A stretch of 64,000 nucleotides of DNA from Paenibacillus xylanexedens (GTDB taxonomy: Bacteria; Bacillota; Bacilli; Paenibacillales; Paenibacillaceae): the NCBI RefSeq assembly GCF_007676705.1, contig NZ_VEBF01000005.1, forward strand, positions 124,001 to 188,000, in the 5' to 3' direction. Position numbers and translations under genes: made by a program. Below, in pieces: positions 1 to 8,607 of the stretch. Position 1 is the first letter of the stretch, and every line of letters begins with the position of its first letter. Below the pieces are notes generated by a model, which worked only from the letters and a program-made list of their open reading frames with translations, searched no databases and was not told where the DNA came from.

Positions 1-195
1 GTTAAATTGAATTAATCCGTTTGGATCATTAATCCAATTTGCTGGTGCCATAATATGATACCCTAAGCGATACCGTTTGTTCATTTTTGCTGGTGCCATA
101 ATATGATACCCTAAGCGATACCGTTTGTTCATTTTTGCTGCTGACTGTTTTAAAGCTGCCTCAGCTTGTTTCGTATTATTGCTATATATCTTCAT
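1..195 (-). CDS. scrB: Sucrose(-6-phosphate) hydrolase, GH32, N-terminal part only
   Basis: This is the first 65 codons of a gene that runs off the left edge of the window. It reads from ATG at 195-193, with AGGAGG-type ribosome site at about 200-208 that overlaps the stop codon of the upstream permease. The translation contains WINDPNG, the GH32 nucleophile motif, preceded by a histidine-rich HIMAPA stretch as in Bacillus SacA/ScrB. Family members hydrolyse sucrose or sucrose-6-phosphate in the cytoplasm. Sixteen codons (KMNKRYRLGYHIMAPA) occur twice in tandem because of a 48-bp duplication. The permease and LacI-type regulator upstream support a sucrose role. Because the permease is an MFS symporter rather than a PTS, free sucrose may be the substrate. 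The family is certain; the exact substrate is inferred. Confidence 0.88.
   Translation of the reverse strand, partial: MKIYSNNTKQAEAALKQSAAKMNKRYRLGYHIMAPAKMNKRYRLGYHIMAPANWINDPNGLIQFN
41..136. repeat. 48-bp perfect tandem duplication inside scrB
   Basis: Positions 41-88 and 89-136 are identical. The unit is 48 bp, so the reading frame is kept and 16 residues are duplicated just before the WINDPNG catalytic motif. It is a slippage-type or recombination-type direct repeat, or an assembly artefact. Confidence 0.95.
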
Positions 196-206
196 TTCTT
201 TTCCTC

Positions 207-1442
207 CTATGCTGTTTTAATGTGTGTGTTAGGTTTGGGATTCAGCTTTTTCGGTTCTCTCTTCAAGGTGAAGATCGAAATTGTTGTGAAGGCAAATACG
301 AAGATACCCATAATCACGTACGTATTTGCAAAGCCTCTAATGTCATAAAACACTCCAGCGATTGGTGACAAGATTGAAGCTCCTACCTGACTCGTAAACT
401 GATAGCCCACCAGATACAAAATTGAAGACAAACGCGTATCGAAATTAGCAGCCAAGTACTTAAATACGGAGATCAGCATAATTGGCAGTTCCAATGCATG
501 AATCAACTTCATAGCTGAGATACCGTAGGGTCCAATTATTAATCCAGAACCCATGATTCTGAAAGCCATCAAGTACCCTGCGAAAATGAGACCTTTTTTT
601 GCACCAATTTTATTCACAACGAAGGGAGCTAAAAACATCATCCCTGCTTCCAGAAAAACTTGGAAGGAATTTAAGTAGCCGTAAACTTGATTGCCTAACG
701 CAACCGTTGAAAATGTCGATGAGAAGTAAATCGGGAACTGTTGGTCATACACATTATAGATACACGTGACACCAAAGACGTATAAAATAAAGAACCATAA
801 ATGCTTATTTGCAAACATACTGCCGACTTGTTTAAAGCTAACGGATTCTGCCCGCTCCTTCTCTGAATCAGTCATTTCAACTTTAATTGTCATCATAATG
901 ACAAACAGAACGACGGCTGAAACTGATGCAATCCAGAAGTTAATATTGGGGTTGATATTAAAAAATTGACCTGCAAAGAATGTTGCTGCGGCCCAACCCA
1001 GAGAGCCCCACATACGAGATTTTCCATATTCAAAGTCATATTTGCGGCTTACTTTCTCGACATAAGATTCGATGGCACCGATCCCCGCCAAGAAAGAAAT
1101 ACCCAAGTATAATCCACCTACAATGGCTCCAAGAAATACATTGTATTGAAGTAACGGACCATAGATAAAGATATAGAAGGGTCCAACAAATAGCAGTAAA
1201 ACACTAATCAAAAATAGAATATGTTTCTTTAGTCCGATTTTATCTGAGATATAGCCATAAAGCGGTTGCATACATAAAGCGAAGATAGCGTTTACAGTAA
1301 AGATAACACCTGTTTCAGCACCATTCAGACTGATTTCTTGCCCCAGCCAAATAGAGAATAATGAATAACTTGCTGACCATGTAAAGAAGAAAAAGAAGAA
1401 ATAGGCACTTAATTTCCAGTACATGCTCTTTGAATATCTCAT
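207..1442 (-). CDS. cscB: MFS oligosaccharide:H+ symporter, sucrose permease-like
   Basis: A 411-residue, twelve-segment integral membrane protein of the LacY/CscB (oligosaccharide:H+ symporter) branch of the MFS. The N-terminus is a short charged stretch followed by an aromatic first helix (YFFFFFFTWSASYSLFSIWLG), typical of LacY/CscB proteins. The central loop is charged (MTDSEKERAES). It would import sucrose or a related oligosaccharide without phosphorylation. It is translationally coupled to the hydrolase: 11 bp separate its stop from the next start, and the downstream ribosome site overlaps the stop. It starts at ATG 1442 after AGAGGAGC. Transcription should come from the operator-overlapped promoter at 1507-1535. 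Raffinose or maltose specificity cannot be excluded. Confidence 0.82.
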   Translation of the reverse strand: MRYSKSMYWKLSAYFFFFFFTWSASYSLFSIWLGQEISLNGAETGVIFTVNAIFALCMQPLYGYISDKIGLKKHILFLISVLLLFVGPFYIFIYGPLLQYNVFLGAIVGGLYLGISFLAGIGAIESYVEKVSRKYDFEYGKSRMWGSLGWAAATFFAGQFFNINPNINFWIASVSAVVLFVIMMTIKVEMTDSEKERAESVSFKQVGSMFANKHLWFFILYVFGVTCIYNVYDQQFPIYFSSTFSTVALGNQVYGYLNSFQVFLEAGMMFLAPFVVNKIGAKKGLIFAGYLMAFRIMGSGLIIGPYGISAMKLIHALELPIMLISVFKYLAANFDTRLSSILYLVGYQFTSQVGASILSPIAGVFYDIRGFANTYVIMGIFVFAFTTISIFTLKREPKKLNPKPNTHIKTA

Positions 1443-1506
1443 ATCGAACGCTCCTCTAAGTTAAACATTTAATGTGAATGAAAGCACTTCCGTACTTGCA
1501 AAATTG

Positions 1507-1535
1507 ATTATATGTCAACCGCTTTCATATGTCAA
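1507..1535 (-). promoter_or_regulatory. Promoter of the permease-hydrolase operon
   Basis: On the minus strand TTGACA (1530-1535) is followed by a 17-bp spacer and TATAAT (1507-1512), a perfect sigma-A consensus. It lies about 65 bp upstream of the permease start. Both promoter elements are flanked or covered by LacI-family operator sequence, so the promoter is probably strong but tightly repressed. Confidence 0.85.
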
Positions 1536-1546
1536 CCGGTTGACAT
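1529..1546. promoter_or_regulatory. Perfect palindromic LacI-family operator (ScrR type)
   Basis: ATGTCAACCGGTTGACAT is an 18-bp perfect palindrome with the central CG typical of LacI/GalR-family operators. It covers the -35 box of the permease promoter. The divergently placed repressor at 1622-2605 is the obvious ligand-responsive binder. A second, imperfect copy sharing the GTCAACCG half lies at 1512-1529, between -35 and -10. Its other half, CTTTCAT, makes it resemble a CcpA cre site, so it may be shared. A weak cre-like TGAAAGCACTTCCG lies at 1479-1492 in the leader. Confidence 0.8.
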
Positions 1547-1621
1547 GTTGCTGAAAGAAAAAAGAGCTCTTCTTTTAATTTAAGAGTAGCTCCGTCGTGT
1601 ATCCCAGTGAAAATAATTGTA

Positions 1622-2605
1622 TTAAGTTGTACTCGCTTCAATAAGTTTTACGGGTAGATACGTTTCTCGCGGGACATCACTGAAACCACCTTCAATCTCT
1701 TGGATAAGCAACTCTATCGCAGATTTCGCAATCTCCTGTATGGGTTGCTGAATTGTCGTCAGTTCAGGGAGTAGGTTGCGGGTTGTTTCTGTACCGTCAT
1801 AACCAATTACACGAATATCTTCAGGAACACGTTTGCCGCGGTTTCTTGCTTTAGCAATAAAAGACGCAGCCACCATATCATTACTTGCAAACATTCCATC
1901 CACTTCAGGATGTTCATCAAGCAAGCGTTGAATCGGTTCATCGTGATTCTGTTGATGGAAGGGATCATGTACTTCATAAGTAATTGCCTCACGACCATAC
2001 TTCTCCATCACATCTTCATATGCTTTTCTTCTTAAGCTAGCCGGTGTTTCCAGTTCTACAGGACCATTGATGTGCAAGATATGCTTACAGCCCTTTTTAA
2101 TAAGTAGTTCTGACGCCAGCTTTCCACCTAAGTAATTATCCGATCCAACAACGGGGATTGAGTCGGATAGAAAGCGATCGATGGCGATGACAGCAATATT
2201 CTTCTGTTCATAGTTTACGATTCCCCGGTTGTGTGTACCAACGATAATCCCATCTACTTGATTACGCATAAGCATGTCCACATAAGATTCTTCCTTATCG
2301 AGCTGATTCAAACTATTACAAAGTAACAGCTTGTAGCCTAATGATGCGCAAATATTCTCTATATGAAAAGTTAGTTCTCCAAAGAAAGGGTTGCTTGTTG
2401 TTGGAATGATTAATCCTATCAAATTTGTTCGTTTGCTAAATAATGATCTGGCTACATCATTTGGGAAATAATTCAAATGCTGCATTGCTTCATGGACTCG
2501 ATCCTTTGTTTCTTGACTGATATAGCCACGATTATTAAGTACGCGAGAAACTGTAGTCGGTGAAACTCCAGCTAATTGTGCAACATCGTTAAGTTTAGGT
2601 TTCAT
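1622..2605 (-). CDS. scrR: LacI-family sucrose operon repressor
   Basis: A 327-residue regulator with an N-terminal LacI helix-turn-helix (residues about 3-50, LNDVAQLAGVSPTTVSRVLN), a hinge, and a periplasmic-binding-protein-like effector domain from residue 60 to the end. Family members bind a sugar and release 16-18-bp palindromes with a central CG. Such a palindrome lies between this gene and the permease promoter, so control of the permease and hydrolase is inferred. It starts at ATG 2605 after CAGGAGAA. An imperfect palindrome TTAACACGGTTAA at 2654-2666, about 50 bp upstream of the start, could mediate autoregulation. The gene is in the same orientation as, and upstream of, the permease, with a 179-bp gap. 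Confidence 0.85.
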   Translation of the reverse strand: MKPKLNDVAQLAGVSPTTVSRVLNNRGYISQETKDRVHEAMQHLNYFPNDVARSLFSKRTNLIGLIIPTTSNPFFGELTFHIENICASLGYKLLLCNSLNQLDKEESYVDMLMRNQVDGIIVGTHNRGIVNYEQKNIAVIAIDRFLSDSIPVVGSDNYLGGKLASELLIKKGCKHILHINGPVELETPASLRRKAYEDVMEKYGREAITYEVHDPFHQQNHDEPIQRLLDEHPEVDGMFASNDMVAASFIAKARNRGKRVPEDIRVIGYDGTETTRNLLPELTTIQQPIQEIAKSAIELLIQEIEGGFSDVPRETYLPVKLIEASTT

Positions 2606-2727
2606 TGATTCTCCTGCCTTCTTTCCATACCATATCTCCGCTTATTAATCATTTTAACACGGTTAATCGTGAAAAAACATGTGTACTGATTCATGGTAAA
2701 AGCAGATAATCAATACATAATCTAAAT

Positions 2728-3291
2728 CTATTTAAAACCATGATAAAATGTATTTAATAACAAGTCAGCTGCCGAATTTTTAGCAATATTCCCCTCTACA
2801 ACCTGTTGCCACGTCAGGAATAAAAGTGAATACAAGACATTAACAATCCAACCTTTGTCTACGTCTTCACGCAAATGTCCCGTTTGCTGCAGCAAACCAA
2901 TTGCGTTCAATAATGGTTCCCTTAAAATTTGGTCCTCTTCCTCAATTTCTTTGTTGCTATTGACATTAGCATCATGTTTTAGAAAGTATATTTTATCCCC
3001 TAACGGGATTAACGCCCCAATTAACTCGGGGATGTAAGATTCGTAATTTTGCTCATCCAATTTTATATCTTGCATCGTCTCAGCAACAACTTCAATTGCA
3101 CGAAATCCTAAGTGAATCATCAGTAGCTCTCTACTCTCAACATAACGATGCAAAGTCGCAATACCAATACCCGCTGATTCGGCAATTTCATGCATCGACG
3201 CACTTGGATTCTCAATCAAACATTTTGTTGCTTCATCCAAAATTGTATTTAAACGCATTTGTTTAATTGAAGAAAGTTCTTTTCTTTGCAT
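2728..3291 (-). CDS. TetR/AcrR-family transcriptional regulator
   Basis: A 187-residue protein with an N-terminal TetR helix-turn-helix at about residues 12-58 (ILDEATKCLIEN, then SMHEIAESAGIGIATLHRYV). A helical ligand-binding domain follows. It starts at ATG 3291 after AGAGGTG. TetR proteins repress neighbouring genes until a small molecule binds. The FAD monooxygenase gene immediately upstream on the same strand is the most likely partner, although a terminator separates them, so the two are probably transcribed independently. The ligand is unknown. Confidence 0.75.
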   Translation of the reverse strand: MQRKELSSIKQMRLNTILDEATKCLIENPSASMHEIAESAGIGIATLHRYVESRELLMIHLGFRAIEVVAETMQDIKLDEQNYESYIPELIGALIPLGDKIYFLKHDANVNSNKEIEEEDQILREPLLNAIGLLQQTGHLREDVDKGWIVNVLYSLLFLTWQQVVEGNIAKNSAADLLLNTFYHGFK

Positions 3292-3394
3292 TTTTACACC
3301 TCTTAGTTAGAATGAAATTTTATTATGTCTCACACGATAATATATGGAGTAGGTATCCGTCTCTTTCTAATTAAGACTCATGAAAATCAGCTAA

Positions 3395-3461
3395 ATGAAA
3401 AACGCCCCTAGAATTTCATCGGATAAACCATGGGTTTATTCCAAAGTCCATTCTAAGGGGC
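3395..3461 (-). terminator. Intrinsic terminator after the FAD monooxygenase gene
   Basis: On the minus strand GCCCCTTAGAAT pairs with ATTCTAGGGGC (one bulged A) and is followed by GTTTTTCATT. An inner perfect hairpin (ATAAACC-CAT-GGTTTAT type) sits in the loop at about 3423-3439. Confidence 0.8.
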
Positions 3462-3529
3462 ACTTTATCGAGAAATTTCTCGTTAAAAGATGGCTGAAAT
3501 CCGTTAAACACTAGATCCAAATCAATGTA

Positions 3530-4693
3530 TTAATTTTCCCAATGAATTCTGTAATTTGGATCAATAGTAGATCCGCTAAACAAACCAATATCAAAACCAT
3601 TGCTGAAATCGAACCCTTTACTTACATCAAATATTTCCAAGCTATTCTGTATTGCATTTATACGATCTTTGCGATCAGCTTCTAAATAATATAACGCATC
3701 GGTATAATGGTGTTTTTGTAACATTTTAGCTAAGTACATTGCGTCCTCTAAGGCCACGGAGCTTCCATACCCCGTGTTGGGGTTTATGGTATGTGCAGAA
3801 TCTCCAATAACTACAGCTCGGCCTTTAGACCAACTAGGAATAGGATCAACACAATAAATTTGTTTAGGAATAATATTAAACGATTTCTTGATAATCTCTG
3901 ACAATGCTCCATGTTCACCATAACGTTTTACCAAATCTGATTTAAGTTGATCAAGATTCCTAAGTTCAAATTCCTCCTTTGGAATTTTCCTCTCTTGATA
4001 TCCAGATGCTTGCCAAGATAGGTTTAGTTCATCCGTTGGATGACTTTTAGAAATTAAGAAATTGGCATTCTCCGAAAAATAAAATAATTCATCCCCATTC
4101 ATTAGGTTCTGTACCTGTGTATTATCAATATCCTTAAATGATGCAATTCCATATAATGCCCATGATTTAGCATAATGTAATAGATGATTAGGAAACATCT
4201 GGTTTCTTACTGTTGAATGTAAACCATCTGCACCAACTAACAAACTTCCAATTTCCTGTTGACCGTCTTCAAAATAAGCAGTCACACTCGAAGCGTCCTC
4301 TGAGAAATGGGTGAGTTTTTTATTATAATGTACTTCAACGCCATTAGATTGAGCATGTCTCATCAAAATTTCAACAAGATCGGAACGCTGCATGTAAATG
4401 GATCTTCTACTGAAAGCCGAATCCTGCATTAAATTTATTGAGGCTATTTCCGTATTGTCCGTCGTTAAGAGTCTCATCCGATCAGCAGAGTGACTACTGT
4501 TTTTGATTTGTTCTTCTATCCCTAATTCTTTCATCACGTGCACGCCACTTTTGTTAATTCGGAAACTAGATCCTTCAATTCGCTTGTAAGGATAGTTCTC
4601 GTAAACTGCGCAGTCAATTCCCGCCTTTTTCAAAAAAATGGCTAACGAAAGTCCGCTAATTCCAGCGCCCACAATAATGATTTTTTCTTTCAT
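3530..4693 (-). CDS. FAD-dependent monooxygenase (UbiH/PHBH family)
   Basis: A 387-residue flavoprotein with an N-terminal dinucleotide-binding motif GAGISG (residues 9-14), the internal DG motif (VGADGLHS, about 158-165), and the C-terminal FAD motif GDSAH (about 298). These three motifs in this order define the p-hydroxybenzoate hydroxylase-like family, which hydroxylates aromatic or polyketide substrates and includes tetracycline-inactivating TetX. It starts at ATG 4693 after AGGAGGACAGATT. It is probably monocistronic, with its own terminator at 3395-3461. The substrate cannot be deduced; detoxification of an aromatic compound or antibiotic is an inference, supported only by the adjacent TetR gene. 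Confidence 0.78.
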   Translation of the reverse strand: MKEKIIIVGAGISGLSLAIFLKKAGIDCAVYENYPYKRIEGSSFRINKSGVHVMKELGIEEQIKNSSHSADRMRLLTTDNTEIASINLMQDSAFSRRSIYMQRSDLVEILMRHAQSNGVEVHYNKKLTHFSEDASSVTAYFEDGQQEIGSLLVGADGLHSTVRNQMFPNHLLHYAKSWALYGIASFKDIDNTQVQNLMNGDELFYFSENANFLISKSHPTDELNLSWQASGYQERKIPKEEFELRNLDQLKSDLVKRYGEHGALSEIIKKSFNIIPKQIYCVDPIPSWSKGRAVVIGDSAHTINPNTGYGSSVALEDAMYLAKMLQKHHYTDALYYLEADRKDRINAIQNSLEIFDVSKGFDFSNGFDIGLFSGSTIDPNYRIHWEN

Positions 4694-5007
4694 AATCTGT
4701 CCTCCTGATATTCATTATTTTTACTTACATGAACTAAACGTCAATTTTTTTAATGAATAAACTATCGTTTTGTCTGGTTACTCATTCTCTTCAAACTCAC
4801 ATATAGTGTACACCACCTCTTAAATAATATATATTTATATCTTTTGATAGTATTTTATATCATATACTATTTAAAATCAAATGTACCTATATTTCTTTCA
4901 GGAGTTAGGACTCATGGGACACAACGCTCAGCTAAATGAACTGTAGACTGGATATTGTCAGCCACTTTAGTATCATCAAAATTAATTCTTAGTTTTATTA
5001 ATGATGC
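4694..5007. other. Gene-free AT-rich stretch
   Basis: No supported gene. It is rich in A and T around 4820-4880 and should hold the monooxygenase promoter, which I cannot place. The segment at about 4748-4775 (ATAAACTATCGTTTTGTC) resembles the interior of the family A repeats described below and may be debris of one. Confidence 0.4.
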
Positions 5008-5051
5008 ACAAAAAACCAAGTACTTGTCTCACAAAGTGATAAGTACTTGGT
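5008..5051 (-). terminator. Intrinsic terminator of beta-glucoside operon 1
   Basis: ACCAAGTACTT pairs perfectly with AAGTACTTGGT, followed on the minus strand by TTTTTTG. It lies about 70 bp after the GH1 gene. Confidence 0.9.
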
Positions 5052-5119
5052 CTATTTGATAGAATTTTAAATGTTATGACCCATCTGTCTGTTAATTAAA
5101 TAAGGCAGCTGATTGCAAA

Positions 5120-6580
5120 TTATATTTCCAAATTCAATCTTTCCCCGTTGGATTCAATCACCTTTTTATACCAGTGGAAACTGTCCTTTTTACTTCTTTT
5201 CAGGGTACCACTGCCCTCGTTATCCTTATCTACATAAATGAATCCGTAGCGTTTCTCCATTTCGCCAGTTGAGGCACTAACGATGTCGATGCAACCCCAA
5301 GCCGTGTAGCCGATAAGATTAACGCCATCGAGGATAGCTTCTCTCATTTGTTCGATATGATCTCGCAGGAAATTGATCCTATAGGTATCATTGATAGAGC
5401 CATCCTCTTCGATGACATCAACCGCTCCCAGACCATTTTCAACGATCATTATAGGGATTCTATACCGATCGTACACATGATTGAGTACGTAACGAAGTCC
5501 AACTGGATCGATTTGCCATCCCCAATCATTTGCCTTCAAATAAGGATTTTTGAATCCACCAAAGACATTCCCTTGGGTCTCATCACCCTCTGGGCGGGTA
5601 CCCACTACATGAGATTTGTAGTAGCTGAAGCTATAGAAATCAACACAGCCTTGTTTTAGCACCTCTTCGTCTTCTTCTGCCATCTCAATCTGAATATTGT
5701 TCTCATTAAAATATCTCATGGCAAAGTCAGGGTATTCCCCTCTAACTTGCACGTCGCTGCTCAGCATATTGTTAATCTGATCCATTCTCAGAGCCTTCAA
5801 CATATCTTCCGGTTTACATGTACTTCCGTAACCATGACTATAATTAATCATGCAACCGATTTGGAACGCCGGATTAATCTCATGAGCAAGCTTGACAGCT
5901 TTTGCACTTGCTATAAATTGATGATGTAAAGCCTGGAATCTTAATTGCGTACTATCCACAACCGTATTGTTAAATACACCACTATCATCAACTAATAATG
6001 CCCCTGCTATATATGCACCTGCTGGAACAATTAAACTATTGATCTCATTAAATGTAATCCAGTACTTCACGACATCCTTGTAACGGGTGAAAATGGTCTC
6101 ACAATACCGTACGTAGCAGTCGATCATCTCTCTGGAAGCCCAAGCATTGAATTTCTCAGTTAGCGCAAACGGAGCTTCGTAATGTGAGATCGTAACGATG
6201 GGTTCAATGTTATACTTTTTCAGTTCACTAAACACCTTGTCGTAAAATTGAAGTCCTGCTTCATTTGGCGTTACATCGTCCCCGTTGGGGAATATTCTGG
6301 ACCAAGCAATGGACATTCTGAAGCATCGAAAGCCCATCTCTGCAAACAGACGGATATCTTCTTTGTAGTGATGGTAAAAGTCTACTGCCTCATGGGAAGG
6401 ATAGTTTACCCCCTCCTCAATGTGTTTAGTGATCCGTCTTGGAGTAGTATGTGTTCCACCCGTCATCATATCTGCTGTACTTGCCTTTTTACCATCAATG
6501 TTCCAGGCACCCTCGTATTGATTCGCCGCTGTTGCGCCGCCCCACATAAAAGAGTCTGGGAATACGGTTGTGTTCTTCAT
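5120..6580 (-). CDS. bglA: 6-phospho-beta-glucosidase, GH1 (module 1)
   Basis: A 486-residue cytoplasmic glycoside hydrolase family 1 enzyme. The N-terminus has FPDSFMWGGATAANQYEGAW, the acid/base glutamate is in TFNEIN (about residue 180), and the nucleophile glutamate is in VENGLGA (about 375). It would cleave 6-phospho-beta-glucosides such as phospho-salicin, phospho-arbutin or phospho-cellobiose delivered by the PTS permease encoded just upstream. I place the start at ATG 6580, eight bases after AAGGAGG; an upstream in-frame TTG at 6586 is too close to that site. The gap to the PTS gene is 13 bp, so the two form one operon ending at 5008-5051. A paralogue with the same role lies at 46163-47605. 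Confidence 0.92.
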   Translation of the reverse strand: MKNTTVFPDSFMWGGATAANQYEGAWNIDGKKASTADMMTGGTHTTPRRITKHIEEGVNYPSHEAVDFYHHYKEDIRLFAEMGFRCFRMSIAWSRIFPNGDDVTPNEAGLQFYDKVFSELKKYNIEPIVTISHYEAPFALTEKFNAWASREMIDCYVRYCETIFTRYKDVVKYWITFNEINSLIVPAGAYIAGALLVDDSGVFNNTVVDSTQLRFQALHHQFIASAKAVKLAHEINPAFQIGCMINYSHGYGSTCKPEDMLKALRMDQINNMLSSDVQVRGEYPDFAMRYFNENNIQIEMAEEDEEVLKQGCVDFYSFSYYKSHVVGTRPEGDETQGNVFGGFKNPYLKANDWGWQIDPVGLRYVLNHVYDRYRIPIMIVENGLGAVDVIEEDGSINDTYRINFLRDHIEQMREAILDGVNLIGYTAWGCIDIVSASTGEMEKRYGFIYVDKDNEGSGTLKRSKKDSFHWYKKVIESNGERLNLEI

Positions 6581-6593
6581 TGGCAATTCCTCC

Positions 6594-8459
6594 TTATATG
6601 ATCTTCATTAGTTTTTCACCGATCGTAATCGATGGTTTGTCTATACCAATTACATCTGTAAAGTCATCTGAATTCGTAACAATAATAGGTGTAGTCAGGT
6701 CATAACCTTTTGCGGCTATTGCATCTGTATCGAATTCAATAAGTAAATCCCCAGCTTTTACTTCATCGCCTTCTTGCACATGTACCTTGAAATGTTCACC
6801 TTTCAGCTTGACCGTGTTCATGCCAATATGAACGAGGAGCTCAGCACCATTATTCGAGCTAATACCGATTGCGTGGAAGGTAGGGAATACCGCGGATATT
6901 ACACCATCGGCTGGTGAAACAAGCTTTCCAACTGTAGGTTCAATGGCGATCCCTTTTCCCATAGCTCCAGTTGCAAAGGCTTCGTCCTTTATTCTCGATA
7001 ACTCTAGAACTCGACCAGTCATTGGTGCTATGAGCACATGCTCAGAGACGCCAACAACAGGCACATGGTTTGTTGAAGAAGACTTCGCTGTTGCTTGTTG
7101 ATTCGTTCCATCCTCAGGCACATCTTCAAATCCTAAAATAAGGGTCATTAAGAAGGTGACAATAAAGCTAATGACGAGACCAATTGCTGCATGCATTAGG
7201 TTCCATGGATTATCTGTAATAAATGCTGGTAACGTAGCCAAGCCGGCAATGCCTAGAGCAGATCGAGCTACACCGAACAAGCCAACATATATTCCGCCTA
7301 CAATACCACCAATGACAACAGCGATCAGCGGTTTTTTCAACCGTAGATTTACACCAAACAATGCAGGTTCGCTAATACCTAATAGCGCAGTTACACTTGT
7401 AGAGTATGCAACTTGTTTAAATGCCTTATTTTTGGTTCTTAATGCGACCGCGAGCGCAGCTGCACCTTGAGCAATATTGTGTACGAGCATACCTGGGCCA
7501 ACAATGCCATCGGTTTTTGTCTGTGCATAAGCAGTGAGGACAACGGGTCCCAAACTATAGTGCATTCCCGTCAGAATCAGGAAAGGGAACGCACCGCCAA
7601 TAATACCAGACACTAACCATCCTGCGTGTGTATTGACATAGGATACAGCAGAAGCAAGGTAGTTACCGGCAATTGCACCCAGTGGGCCTAGAACAATTAA
7701 TGTTAGAGGTGCCATAACAAGTATTACAACTAACGGTTTCAAAATGGATTTGATCACGGAAGGAGAATACTTTTCAGCAAATCGTTCCACATATGACAGG
7801 ATCCATACGGCTAAAATAATTGGAATAACGGAAGAAGAATACGTTGCTTGTGTAACAGGTAGACCGAAGAACGTAACAGGCTCACCCGCAGACATCAACG
7901 CCGAAAAGCTAGGATGTAACAAGATACCCGCAATGGTTAACGCAAAGCCCACATTAGCTTTAAGTTTAACAGCAGCACTCCAGGCGAGTAGCATTGGCAA
8001 GAAGTAATAAGCCGCATCTCCGACAAAAGTCATAATTGTATTAAATTGACCGTCAAGGTCAACCAGATTAAAGGTTTTCAAAATGAGAAGAACTGCCTTA
8101 ATCATGGCGCAACCGATCATTGCGGGTAGAATCGGTGTGAAGATTCCGGCAATCGTGTCCAGAACCGTAGAGACTTTTCCTTTTTTCACAGTTGGAGCAT
8201 CATTCTTGCTTGTAAAGTTCCCTAGTTGAGCAAGGGCTTTATAGACGTTGTTGACCTCATTACCGATAATGACCTGATACTGACCTCCACTACTGGCAAT
8301 GCCCACAACTCCTTGTACGTTTTTCAGTGCTTCGTTGTTTGCAATCGACTCGTCTTTCAAATTAAAGCGGAGCCTGGTAGCACAGTGTGTAACACTTTCA
8401 ATGTTTTTTTCACCACCAACAAGTTTTAGAATGTCGGTAGCCGTTTGTTCATGTTTCAT
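6594..8459 (-). CDS. bglP: PTS beta-glucoside transporter EIIBCA (module 1)
   Basis: A 621-residue fused PTS permease. The EIIB domain is N-terminal with phosphorylated Cys26 in THCATRLRF. The EIIC membrane domain spans about residues 100-455. The EIIA domain is C-terminal, with its active histidine in LLVHIGMNTV. It takes up and phosphorylates beta-glucosides. I choose ATG 8459, preceded by AAGGGGG at 8468-8474; an in-frame TTG at 8477 lies upstream of this site. A RAT antiterminator and overlapping terminator precede the gene at 8491-8578, so expression needs the active LicT made by the gene upstream. Domain order B-C-A matches BglP/BglF. The exact sugar is unknown. Confidence 0.93.
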   Translation of the reverse strand: MKHEQTATDILKLVGGEKNIESVTHCATRLRFNLKDESIANNEALKNVQGVVGIASSGGQYQVIIGNEVNNVYKALAQLGNFTSKNDAPTVKKGKVSTVLDTIAGIFTPILPAMIGCAMIKAVLLILKTFNLVDLDGQFNTIMTFVGDAAYYFLPMLLAWSAAVKLKANVGFALTIAGILLHPSFSALMSAGEPVTFFGLPVTQATYSSSVIPIILAVWILSYVERFAEKYSPSVIKSILKPLVVILVMAPLTLIVLGPLGAIAGNYLASAVSYVNTHAGWLVSGIIGGAFPFLILTGMHYSLGPVVLTAYAQTKTDGIVGPGMLVHNIAQGAAALAVALRTKNKAFKQVAYSTSVTALLGISEPALFGVNLRLKKPLIAVVIGGIVGGIYVGLFGVARSALGIAGLATLPAFITDNPWNLMHAAIGLVISFIVTFLMTLILGFEDVPEDGTNQQATAKSSSTNHVPVVGVSEHVLIAPMTGRVLELSRIKDEAFATGAMGKGIAIEPTVGKLVSPADGVISAVFPTFHAIGISSNNGAELLVHIGMNTVKLKGEHFKVHVQEGDEVKAGDLLIEFDTDAIAAKGYDLTTPIIVTNSDDFTDVIGIDKPSITIGEKLMKII

Positions 8460-8490
8460 TTTTTGTTCCCCCTTCAATGTATTCTTTTAC

Positions 8491-8555
8491 AAAAAAAAGA
8501 CCTAGAGTTCTATCGAATATAGATATGCTCTATACACGATGGAACTCTAGGTCTT
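8491..8555 (-). terminator. Conditional terminator in the bglP leader
   Basis: A long stem (AAGACCTAGAGTTC with GAACTCTAGGTCTT on the minus strand) is followed by TTTTTTTT. Its 5' arm overlaps the 3' end of the RAT hairpin, so RNA-bound LicT should prevent termination. Confidence 0.93.
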
Positions 8556-8578
8556 GCCTGCATCACCAGTAACAATCC
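8550..8578 (-). promoter_or_regulatory. RAT antiterminator (LicT/BglG target) before bglP
   Basis: The 29-nt element starts GGATTGTTACTG and ends GCAGGCAAGACC, matching the consensus ribonucleic antiterminator of the BglG/SacY/LicT family, with two internal asymmetric loops. It overlaps the downstream terminator. Confidence 0.94.
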
Positions 8579-8607
8579 TAGTATAGTCATTATGGAGCGA
8601 TGATGGG

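Noticed and set aside
135..368. Plus-strand open frames near the left edge
   Set aside because: They are antisense to the sucrose hydrolase and permease genes, which have clear motifs and ribosome sites.
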